Origin: Streptomyces sp. NRRL F-5727
GTDB taxonomy: Bacteria > Actinomycetota > Actinomycetes > Streptomycetales > Streptomycetaceae
Length of the DNA stretch: 64,000 bases
Direction: 5' to 3'
NCBI RefSeq assembly: GCF_000719555.1
Contig: NZ_JOGX01000011.1
Coordinates: forward strand, 95,969-159,968
Part shown: in pieces, positions 27,924 to 35,256 of the stretch
Layout: each line of letters opens with the position of its first letter
How positions within the stretch are numbered: position 1 is the stretch's first letter
Position numbers and translations under genes: made by a program
Notes under the pieces: model-generated
What the model saw: the letters and a program-made list of their open reading frames with translations, nothing else
Told to the model about the DNA's origin: nothing
Databases searched by the model: none

Positions 27924-28948
27924 GCGGCGGCAGCGGAGTGCGCGGGGGCCACGCCGGGAACGGTGGGAGCGGGGTGCGCGGTGGGCACGGTGGGAGCGGC
28001 GGCAGCGGGATGCGCGATGGCCACGCCGGCAGCGGGGTGAGCGGTGGCGGCGGAGTCGTGCTCGTGCCGCCGGTGGAGGTCATGCGGCCGCGGCCGGCGG
28101 AGGAGATCCCCCCGCAGGCGCCGCCGCCCCGGGAGCTCCAGTACTCCCTCAAGCTCGACGGCTTCCGGGCGCTCGCCTTCGTCCTGGAGGGCGGGCGGGT
28201 GGTGCTCCAGTCGCGGTCCCGGCGCGACCTCGCCCCCGAGTTCCCGGACATCGCGGCGGCCCTGGCGGCCCGGCTGCCGGCCGGGATCGTGCTGGACGGG
28301 GAGCTGTGCGCGTACCGCGAGGGGCGGCTCAGCTTCACCGACCTGCTGCGCTCGCACGCCGACCGGGTACGGACCGGGGTGCCCGTCTCGTACATCGCCT
28401 TCGACCTGCTCGCCGTGCCCGGCCGGGACGTCCGGGCGCTGCCGCTGCGGGACCGGTGGGAGCTGCTCGGCACGGCGCTGAGCGAGGTCGGGCCGCCGCT
28501 CCAGCGGGTGCTGGCGACGGACGACGAGGAGACCGCGCGCGCGTGGTTCCGGGATCTGCGGGCGGCGGGCGTGGAGGGGGTCGTGGCCAAGGCGATGGGC
28601 TCGGCGTACCGCTCCGGCGCCACCTGGGCCTGGCGGAAGGTGCGGCATTCCGAGACCGTGGACGCGGAGCTGACCGGGCTGGTCGGCCCGGCCGACCGCC
28701 CCCGGGCGCTGCTGGTCCGGCTGCCGGACGGACGGACCCTGACGACGGTGCCCCGGCTGACCGCGGTGCAGGCCCGGGAGGTCGGGGCCCGGGTCGCGGA
28801 GGCAGGCGGCGGGCTGACGCCGGAGACCGACCCCGAGCACGGACCGGTGCTGCGGCTCGCGCGGCCGCAGGCGGTGGAGCTGCGGCAGGTCGCGGGACGA
28901 CAGACCGGCGCCCCCGCGTTCGTACGGTTCCGGGGGGAGGGGGTGTGA
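27920..28948 (+). CDS. ATP-dependent DNA ligase (LigD ligase domain)
   Basis: Seals breaks in NHEJ. The 342-aa product has the adenylation lysine K78 in the KLDG motif, ELCAYREG, FDLLAVPG, EGVVAKAMG and WRKVRH motifs, then an OB-fold. The first 45 residues are a Gly/Ser/His-rich low-complexity leader (GVRGGHAG-type repeats) encoded by tandem DNA repeats (about 27924-28050), absent from ordinary ligases. Start GTG overlaps the polymerase stop; a later internal start (for example GTG near 28066) cannot be excluded. Confidence 0.88.
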   Translation: MSGGSGVRGGHAGNGGSGVRGGHGGSGGSGMRDGHAGSGVSGGGGVVLVPPVEVMRPRPAEEIPPQAPPPRELQYSLKLDGFRALAFVLEGGRVVLQSRSRRDLAPEFPDIAAALAARLPAGIVLDGELCAYREGRLSFTDLLRSHADRVRTGVPVSYIAFDLLAVPGRDVRALPLRDRWELLGTALSEVGPPLQRVLATDDEETARAWFRDLRAAGVEGVVAKAMGSAYRSGATWAWRKVRHSETVDAELTGLVGPADRPRALLVRLPDGRTLTTVPRLTAVQAREVGARVAEAGGGLTPETDPEHGPVLRLARPQAVELRQVAGRQTGAPAFVRFRGEGV

Positions 28949-29297
28949 GACCCGGCCCCCGGGACCTCCGGGCGGGCGGGCGCCGGGGGGCGTGGAACCC
29001 GCTTCCCCGTGACCTCCACGCGCGCGTGCCTGAGGGGGTGGGGGTGACGTGGTTCCGGTCCGCGTGACCTCCACGCGCGCGTGCCCGCGGGGGCGTGGCG
29101 CGCGCCCCCGCGACCCCCGCGCGCGCGTGCGTGGGGGTGTTTTCGTCGACAACGGCGGGTCCTCGCACCGTACATGGCGCAAACCGAGCGCAACACTCGC
29201 CGGTCGTGGGGTGGGTGGCGCCGGTTCGGCGTCGATGTCCTTCCTGTGGTGCACACTTGCTGCCTGGTAGAGGGCTCACGGGGAAGGCGGCCGGGCA
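28949..29297. other. 349-bp gap with repeats, before the HEAT-repeat gene
   Basis: No gene seen. The first half carries three imperfect repeats (29008-29137). The second half is the leader of the HEAT-repeat gene. Confidence 0.6.
29008..29137. repeat. three imperfect repeats with a CGCG palindrome
   Basis: CGTGACCTCCACGCGCGCGT occurs at 29008 and 29063 and a degenerate copy lies near 29110. Each contains the palindrome CACGCGCGCGTG or a variant and is followed by a G-run. Spacing about 46-55 bp. Confidence 0.75.
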
Positions 29298-31487
29298 ATG
29301 CTGACGGGGATCGAGGAGGTCGACTGGGCCTCGCTGGGGCACGCCTACGGCCCCGCGGACGACGTGCCGGCACTGCTCCGCGGTCTCGCCTCGCCCGACC
29401 CCGCCGAGCGGGAGGCCGGCCTCGACGGCATGTACGGGGCGGTCCACCACCAGGGCGACGTGTACGACTCCACCCTCGCCTGCATCCCCTTCCTCCTGGA
29501 ACTGGTCGCCGATCCCGCCGTCCAGGACCGCGGCGGCATCGTCGAACTGCTCACCAGCATCGGCGGGATCGAGCTCGACGACGAGGACGACGACCTGGAC
29601 GGGCCGGCCGGGACGGGTGTGGACGACGACGGGTTCGTCCCGGCCGCGAACTTCGCGATGGCGGCCGCGGCCGTCGCCGCCGGAGCCGACGTCTTCCTCG
29701 GTCTGGTCGACGACGCCGACCCGGAGGTGCGGCTCGCCGCGCCGGTGGCGCTGGCGTCGCTGCACCCGGACCCCGCGCGCGTGCTGACCCTGCTGCGGGA
29801 GCGGCTGACCGTGGAGCCGGACACGGAGGTGCGGCTCGCGCTGGTCGAGGCGGTGGGGCGGATCGCGCTGCGGCACGCCTCGCTCTGCGCCGAGACGGTC
29901 GACTGGCTGGCCTGGCTGGCGCGGGCGGCCCACGACCCGGGGCTGAGGCTCGCGGCCCTCGCACAGCTCGCGCGGTGCTGCCCCGGCCGGATCCCGGACG
30001 ACATCGTGGGGCGCGTGACGGAGCTCCTGGAGGAGATCCGGACGGCGCCGGAGCCGGACGACGGGGGCGGCGAGCCGGGTCCCGCGCGGATGCCGGTGAC
30101 GCTCGTGGGGCAGGTCCGCGAACTCCTGGAGGAGCATGCGGCGGGGCGGCGGACGCCGTGGACCGAGGAGCTGCTGCGGACCCTGCACGGCGCGCTGGAC
30201 GACCGGGTGGACGACCGGATCGCGCTGATCACGGCGCAGCTGCGCAGCCCCGACCCGGGGCAGCGGTCGGACGCGATCTGGCTGTGCGGCGGGCTGATAC
30301 GGCTCTGGCGGGGGCGGTACGAGGAGGTCGTACGGCTCGTCGGCGAGCAGCTCGCCGATCCCGACGCGCGGCTCCGGGAGGCCGCCATCTCCTTCCTGGA
30401 GCGGCTCTTCGAGCGGGCGGCCCCGGCGGCCGACGCGCTCGCGGGCGTCCTGGCGCGCGGGCCGGGCGGGGCGCCCGCGGCGCCCGGCGGCCTGGCGGAG
30501 CTGACCGGCAGGACCGGGCGGGACGGCGCGCTGCTGGCGCTGGCGCGGAGTGGCGACGCCCGTGCCGTACCGCTGCTCGCGCGGGCTCTTGAGGGCCGGG
30601 GTGAGGTGCGGCGGGAGCTGCTGTACGCGGTCGACGGGCTCGGGCCGGCCGCGGCGGGCCTCGCGCCGTTGCTGCGGCGGCGGCTGGCGGCGGTCGAGCT
30701 GGACGAGGACCTGTACGAGCGGGCGGCGCCGCTGCTGTACGCGCTGGCGGCGGTGCGGGGCGGCCAGGCGCTGCCGGAGGTGCTGCGGCTGCTGCGCGGG
30801 GCGCCGGAGCACCGGCGCGCGTGGGTGCGGGAGGCGGCGGCGCGGACCCTCGGCGCGTTCGGGCCCGCGGCCCGGGAGGCCGTACCGGAGCTGCGGGAGC
30901 TGCTGGCCGCGGACTCGGCGACGGTCTCCACGACGGCGGCGCGCGCCCTGTGGGAGGTCGAGGGCGACGCGGACGCGGTGGTGCCGGTGCTGGTGCGGTG
31001 GCTGCGGCCGGGTGCGTCGGGCGCCGACCGGTGCGCGGCGGCGCAGGCGCTGGGCGCGATCGGCCCGGCGGCGGCCGGGGCGGCGCGGGCGCTGCGGCCG
31101 GGGCTGACCTCGCGTGACCTGTGGGAGCGGGTGCGGTGCGCGGCGGCCCTGTGGCGGGTGTCCGGGGAGACGGAGCGGACGCTGCCGGTGCTGCTCGCGG
31201 CCTGGGAGGAGAACCGGCACGCGCGCGTGGACATCGCCGAGTGCCTCGCCGAGATGGGTCCCGCGGCGGCGGAGGCCCAGCTGTCGATCCTCACCGAGCT
31301 GACCCGCCGCCGCCGGCACAACGCCCGGGAGGGCGCCTCCGGCAGCCATGACATCCACCAGGACGAGAAGCTCCTGACCCTGTGCCGGGCGGCCCTGGCC
31401 CGCATGGAGCGGCGGACCCCGTGGCAGGAGGCCCGGCCCCTGGCCGACACGGACCGCCCGGGGGGCCGGGACCCGGACGGCGCCTGA
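29298..31487 (+). CDS. HEAT-repeat protein
   Basis: A 729-aa, almost entirely helical protein made of HEAT/PBS-lyase-type repeats (for example DPEVRLAAPVALASLHPDP, REAAARTLGAFGPAA, RCAAAQALGAIGPAA). These form a curved scaffold for protein contacts. No catalytic motif, signal peptide or membrane segment. An acidic loop DDEDDDLDG lies near residues 94-102. ATG start at 29298. It is preceded by a repeat-rich gap and stands alone. The partner and role are unknown. Confidence 0.85.
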   Translation: MLTGIEEVDWASLGHAYGPADDVPALLRGLASPDPAEREAGLDGMYGAVHHQGDVYDSTLACIPFLLELVADPAVQDRGGIVELLTSIGGIELDDEDDDLDGPAGTGVDDDGFVPAANFAMAAAAVAAGADVFLGLVDDADPEVRLAAPVALASLHPDPARVLTLLRERLTVEPDTEVRLALVEAVGRIALRHASLCAETVDWLAWLARAAHDPGLRLAALAQLARCCPGRIPDDIVGRVTELLEEIRTAPEPDDGGGEPGPARMPVTLVGQVRELLEEHAAGRRTPWTEELLRTLHGALDDRVDDRIALITAQLRSPDPGQRSDAIWLCGGLIRLWRGRYEEVVRLVGEQLADPDARLREAAISFLERLFERAAPAADALAGVLARGPGGAPAAPGGLAELTGRTGRDGALLALARSGDARAVPLLARALEGRGEVRRELLYAVDGLGPAAAGLAPLLRRRLAAVELDEDLYERAAPLLYALAAVRGGQALPEVLRLLRGAPEHRRAWVREAAARTLGAFGPAAREAVPELRELLAADSATVSTTAARALWEVEGDADAVVPVLVRWLRPGASGADRCAAAQALGAIGPAAAGAARALRPGLTSRDLWERVRCAAALWRVSGETERTLPVLLAAWEENRHARVDIAECLAEMGPAAAEAQLSILTELTRRRRHNAREGASGSHDIHQDEKLLTLCRAALARMERRTPWQEARPLADTDRPGGRDPDGA

Positions 31488-31500
31488 CGGGCGCGGGGCC

Positions 31501-31652
31501 GCCGAGGCCCGCACCCCGAAGGCCGAGGCCCACACACCCCGAAGGCCGAGGCCCGCACCCCGAAGGCCGAGGCCCACACACCCCGAAGGCCGAGGCCCGC
31601 ACCCCGAAGGCCGAGGCCCACACCCCGGAGACCGAGGCCCACACCCCGAAGA
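31501..31652. repeat. seven tandem 21/23-bp repeats
   Basis: GCCGAGGCCCGCACCCCGAAG alternates with a 23-bp version containing CCCACACA, giving a higher-order unit of 44 bp and about seven copies between the HEAT-repeat gene and the lipoprotein gene. Confidence 0.9.
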
Positions 31653-31716
31653 GGGATGTCCTTCTCCATTTGGACATATGGTCTTTCCGAGACCGTCCCT
31701 CCGACCCGGGAGCCCC

Positions 31717-32427
31717 GTGAGCGTCCGCACCGCCGCCCGCACCCTCGCCGCCGTCGCCGCGATCGCCGCGGCGACGGCCGGCTGCGGCGGCGAGGGCGGC
31801 CTCAAGAGCGACGGCCCGGTGGAGACGGCGGTGGGGCCGGTGCGGCTCTGGCCGGAGCTGCCGCCCGCCTCGGACCCGCCCGTCGACTACGGGGAGACGG
31901 ACACCGCCCGGGTGCCGGGGATCGTCGTGCGCGGCGCCGACGTGCGGACCGTGGACCCGGTCGCGGTGGTCCGGGCCGAGGTGGCCGCCCACCCCGACAC
32001 GTACACCGGCGGCGACGGGATGTACGAGGAGACCGCCCGGGCGATCCTCGCCTGCGACACCGCGCCGGCGGCCTGCCCGGTGCTGTCGCCGTACTACCGG
32101 GACCTCACGGGGAACGGCCGGGACGAGCTGATCGTCGGGATCCGGATGCCCGAGCAGCAGGTCGCCGTCCGGGTGTACCTCGCCGAGCGGGGCGGGCTCA
32201 CCCGGGTGATGTCCACCGTCGAGCAGGTGATCAGCGTGGAGCTGGCCGGCCGGGACCTGATCGTGCGGGCCGCCTCGGCCGGGATCCCGGGGTACGAGTA
32301 CCGCACGGCCTGGTCGTGGGACGAGCGGCAGCACAGCATGCTCCCGGCGCGCGACGAGATCGTGCCCGTACGCACGCCGTCCGCGGCTCCCCGCCGCGCC
32401 TCCCCGCGTTCGGAGCCCGCCCCGTGA
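31717..32427 (+). CDS. lipoprotein (CseA-like position)
   Basis: Predicted lipoprotein of 236 aa with a short signal sequence and lipobox ending in ATAGC (Cys23). The exported part contains YYRDLTGNGRDELIVGIRMP, a segment typical of FG-GAP-like/DELI motifs in actinobacterial lipoproteins, and VISVEL plus WSWDERQHSML. The start is GTG 31717 with GGGAG before it. Its stop overlaps the start of the histidine kinase (GTGA), so the two form a unit. The pairing recalls the CseA lipoprotein and CseC kinase of the SigE envelope-stress system, but sigE and cseB are absent here. Confidence 0.8.
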   Translation: MSVRTAARTLAAVAAIAAATAGCGGEGGLKSDGPVETAVGPVRLWPELPPASDPPVDYGETDTARVPGIVVRGADVRTVDPVAVVRAEVAAHPDTYTGGDGMYEETARAILACDTAPAACPVLSPYYRDLTGNGRDELIVGIRMPEQQVAVRVYLAERGGLTRVMSTVEQVISVELAGRDLIVRAASAGIPGYEYRTAWSWDERQHSMLPARDEIVPVRTPSAAPRRASPRSEPAP

Positions 32428-33710
32428 CCGCGCGCCGCGCCCGCCGGCCCCGGGCGCCCGCCTGGACCGCGACGCTCACCTGGAAGGCCGCCGTCTTCAT
32501 CGCCGTGATGTGCTGCGCGCTCGCCGCGCTGCTCGGCACGCTGGTGCACGTCTCGGTGACCCGGCAGACCGAGCGGGACGCGCGGGAGAAGGCGCTGGCC
32601 CGGCTGGTGGAGGTCACCCGGGTGTACGAGGCGGGCGAGCCGCTGCCGCCGTTCGCCGGGCTCGACCCGGACGGGCTGCCGGAACCGCTGCGGCGGCTGA
32701 CGGCGCGCGGCGAGCGCGGCACCATGATCGCCGACCACGAGGGCCGGCCCACCATGTGGGCGGCGGGCCCGGCGGACGGGCACGCCCTCGCCGTCCGGGT
32801 CGACCACAGCGTGGGCGCGGGGACCATCGACGCCCTGGACCGGTCGATCGTCGGCTCGTCGGTCCTCGCCATCGCGGCGACCCTGGCGGTCGGCGTCCTG
32901 GCCGTCACCCGGGTCACCCGGCGGCTGCACGCCACCGCGCAGGTGGCCCGCAGGATCACCGCGGGCGACCTGGACGCGCGCGTGGACGACCCCCGCACGA
33001 AGGACCCCCGGCGCCCGCAGGACGAGGTGGCGACGGTCTCCGGGGCGCTCGACACCATGGCCTCCTCGCTCCAGCGCAAGCTCCAGAGCGAGCAGCGCTT
33101 CACGGCCGACGTGGCCCATGAGCTGCGGACCCCGCTGACCGGGCTGTCGGCCGCCGCCGAACTCCTGCCGGAGGGGCGGCCCGCCGAGCTCGTGCGGGAC
33201 CGGGTGCGGGCGATGCGGGGGCTGACCGAGGACCTTCTGGAGATCTCCCGGCTCGACGCCCGCAACGAGACCGTCGATCTGGCCGTGCACGAGCTCGGGC
33301 CGCTGGTCGAGCGGGTGGTGCGCGCCTCGGGCACCGACACGGCGGTGCGGATCGTCCGGGACGCGGAGGTCGAGACCGACCGGCGGCGCCTGGAACGCGT
33401 CCTCGGCAACCTGGTCGCCAACGCGCACCGGCACGGCCGCGCGCCCGTCGTGGTGACCGTGGACGGGCCGGTGGTGGCGGTGCGGGACCACGGGCCGGGC
33501 TATCCGGAGTACCTGCTCACCTCCGGCCCGCAGCGCTTCCGCACCGAGAGCGGCGGCAAGGGACACGGTCTCGGGCTGACGATCGCGGTGGGGCAGGCGG
33601 AGGTGATCGGCGCGGAGCTGGTCTTCGCCGACGCCCCGGAGGGCGGGGCCGAGGCACGGATCCGACTGCCGGAGTACGTGCGGCTCACGGACGACGGCCC
33701 GGAGGGATGA
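32424..33710 (+). CDS. membrane sensor histidine kinase without adjacent regulator
   Basis: The 428-aa product has two membrane helices (about 17-43 and 147-172) flanking an extracytoplasmic sensor of about 100 residues, HAMP, then DHp and ATPase domains: H-box VAHELRTPLTGL, N-box LGNLVANAHRHG, G-boxes VRDHGPGYP and GKGHGLGLTI. Start GTG overlaps the lipoprotein stop. No response regulator gene is adjacent, so the partner must lie elsewhere. It is followed after 150 bp by a FtsW/RodA-PBP pair, which suggests an envelope role (inference). Confidence 0.9.
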   Translation: MTARRARRPRAPAWTATLTWKAAVFIAVMCCALAALLGTLVHVSVTRQTERDAREKALARLVEVTRVYEAGEPLPPFAGLDPDGLPEPLRRLTARGERGTMIADHEGRPTMWAAGPADGHALAVRVDHSVGAGTIDALDRSIVGSSVLAIAATLAVGVLAVTRVTRRLHATAQVARRITAGDLDARVDDPRTKDPRRPQDEVATVSGALDTMASSLQRKLQSEQRFTADVAHELRTPLTGLSAAAELLPEGRPAELVRDRVRAMRGLTEDLLEISRLDARNETVDLAVHELGPLVERVVRASGTDTAVRIVRDAEVETDRRRLERVLGNLVANAHRHGRAPVVVTVDGPVVAVRDHGPGYPEYLLTSGPQRFRTESGGKGHGLGLTIAVGQAEVIGAELVFADAPEGGAEARIRLPEYVRLTDDGPEG

Positions 33711-33715
33711 ACGCC

Positions 33716-33810
33716 CCTGCCGCGTGAACGGCCCGCACCACGTGAACAGCCGCACCACATGAACAGCCCGCACCACATGAGCAGCCCGCACCACGTGAAC
33801 AGCCCGCACG
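33716..33810. repeat. tandem 18-bp repeats
   Basis: Five to six copies of CGCACCACGTGAACAGCC (variants CACATG, GAGCAG) between the histidine kinase and ftsW-like gene. Most copies carry the palindrome CACGTG. Confidence 0.9.
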
Positions 33811-33829
33811 GCACACCGTCACACAAAAG

Positions 33830-33857
33830 GGACATACGGCATACGGCTTGCTACGTT
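33830..33857 (+). promoter_or_regulatory. candidate promoter of a leaderless ftsW-like mRNA
   Basis: GGGACA (33830-33835) and TACGTT (33852-33857) are 16 bp apart. The -10 ends seven bases before the ATG at 33865, and there is no ribosome site, as expected for a leaderless transcript. Confidence 0.35.
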
Positions 33858-33864
33858 GCCGACC

Positions 33865-35256
33865 ATGACCGCACCTCGGACCATGGACGCGCCCCCGGCC
33901 GCGCCGCCGCCGGGTGTCCGGGGCCGGAAGCGGCGCGGGGTGGAACTGGTGCTGCTCCTCGGCGCCGTGCTCATCTCCGTCTGCGGCTACGCCGAGGTGG
34001 GTTTCGCCCACGACGGGGCCGTGCCGCCGGACGCCGCCCGGTACGGGGCGGGGCTCGGGCTCCTCGCGCTGCTCGCGCACCTCGCCGTGCGGTTCCGGGC
34101 CCCGTACGCCGATCCGCTCCTGCTGCCGATCGCCCTGCTGCTCAACGGGCTCGGTCTGGTGCTGATCTACCGGCTGGACCTGGAGACCCCGCACGACCTG
34201 GCGGCCACCACCCAGCTGGTGTGGTCGACGCTCGGCGTCGCGCTCTTCATCGTGGTCGTCCTCGTGCTGCGCGACCACCGCGCCCTGCGGGGGTACGCGT
34301 ACGTCTCCGTGGCCGCCGCGCTCGCCCTGATGATCCTGCCGATCTTCTTCCCGGCGGTGAACGGGGCCAGGATCTGGATCCGGATCGGCGGGCTCTCCTT
34401 CCAGCCGGGCGAGTTCGCGAAGATCCTGCTGGCGGTCTTCTTCGCCGCGTACCTCTCCGCCAACCTCAGCGCGCTCGCCTACGCCGGGCGCCGGATCTGG
34501 AGGTTCCAGTTCCCCACCTGGCGGGTGCTCGGGCCGATCGTGGCGATCTGGCTGCTCAGCGTCGGCGTCCTCGTCCTGGAGCGGGACCTGGGCACCTCGC
34601 TGCTCTTCTTCGGCCTCTTCGTGATCATGCTGTACGTGGCCACCGGGCGCACCGGCTGGATCGCGATCGGGCTGCTGCTGGCCGCCGCCGGGGCGTTTCT
34701 CATCGGCTCCGTCGAGCCGCACGTGCACGGCCGGGTGGAGGACTGGCTCGATCCGTACGCCTCCATCCGGGCCGGGGACGGGCCCGGGCAGCTCGCCCAG
34801 TCGCTCTTCGCCTTCGCCGCCGGCGGGATGCTCGGCACCGGCCTCGGCCTCGGCCACTCGGTCCTCATCGGCTTCGCCGCCAAGTCGGACTTCATCCTGG
34901 CGACGGCCGGCGAGGAGCTGGGGCTGGTCGGGCTCACCGCGCTCTTCCTGCTGTACGCCCTCTTCGTGGCGCGCGGCTACCGGGCCGGGCTCGCGCTGCG
35001 GGACCCCTTCGGGCGGCTGCTCGCGGTGGGGCTGGCGTCGATCGTGGCGCTCCAGGTCTTCGTGATCGCGGGCGGGGTGATGGGGCTGATCCCGCTGACC
35101 GGCATGGCGATGCCGTTCCTGGCGCAGGGCGGTTCGTCGGTGGTGACCAACTGGGTGATCGTCGCCCTCCTGATCCGGGTCAGCGACTCGGCGCGGGCCC
35201 CGCAGCCGGAGGCCGCCGAGACCGGCGAGCCGGCCCGGGTGGAGGCCGGCCGGTGA
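33865..35256 (+). CDS. FtsW/RodA/SpoVE (SEDS) family glycosyltransferase
   Basis: Polytopic SEDS protein (463 aa, about ten to twelve membrane helices) that polymerises lipid II with a partner class B PBP. Conserved regions include NGARIWIRIGGLSFQPGEFAK, written as NGARIWIRIGG and SFQPGEFAK (about 166-186), the loop residue region VEDWLDPY and GEELGLVGL near the C-terminus. ATG 33865 chosen; an upstream in-frame TTG at 33856 is less likely. It overlaps the PBP gene by four bases (GTGA), the standard SEDS-bPBP pair. It is a second pair besides the one that usually sits near the Streptomyces origin. Confidence 0.92.
   Translation: MTAPRTMDAPPAAPPPGVRGRKRRGVELVLLLGAVLISVCGYAEVGFAHDGAVPPDAARYGAGLGLLALLAHLAVRFRAPYADPLLLPIALLLNGLGLVLIYRLDLETPHDLAATTQLVWSTLGVALFIVVVLVLRDHRALRGYAYVSVAAALALMILPIFFPAVNGARIWIRIGGLSFQPGEFAKILLAVFFAAYLSANLSALAYAGRRIWRFQFPTWRVLGPIVAIWLLSVGVLVLERDLGTSLLFFGLFVIMLYVATGRTGWIAIGLLLAAAGAFLIGSVEPHVHGRVEDWLDPYASIRAGDGPGQLAQSLFAFAAGGMLGTGLGLGHSVLIGFAAKSDFILATAGEELGLVGLTALFLLYALFVARGYRAGLALRDPFGRLLAVGLASIVALQVFVIAGGVMGLIPLTGMAMPFLAQGGSSVVTNWVIVALLIRVSDSARAPQPEAAETGEPARVEAGR

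Noticed and set aside
31501..31652. Possible CRISPR array in the tandem repeats
   Set aside because: Units are contiguous with no unique spacers and no cas genes are nearby; the same holds for 33716-33810.
31656..32423. Upstream extension of the histidine kinase frame
   Set aside because: Overlaps the lipoprotein in another frame with Arg/Pro-rich product; GTG 32424 fits the coupling.
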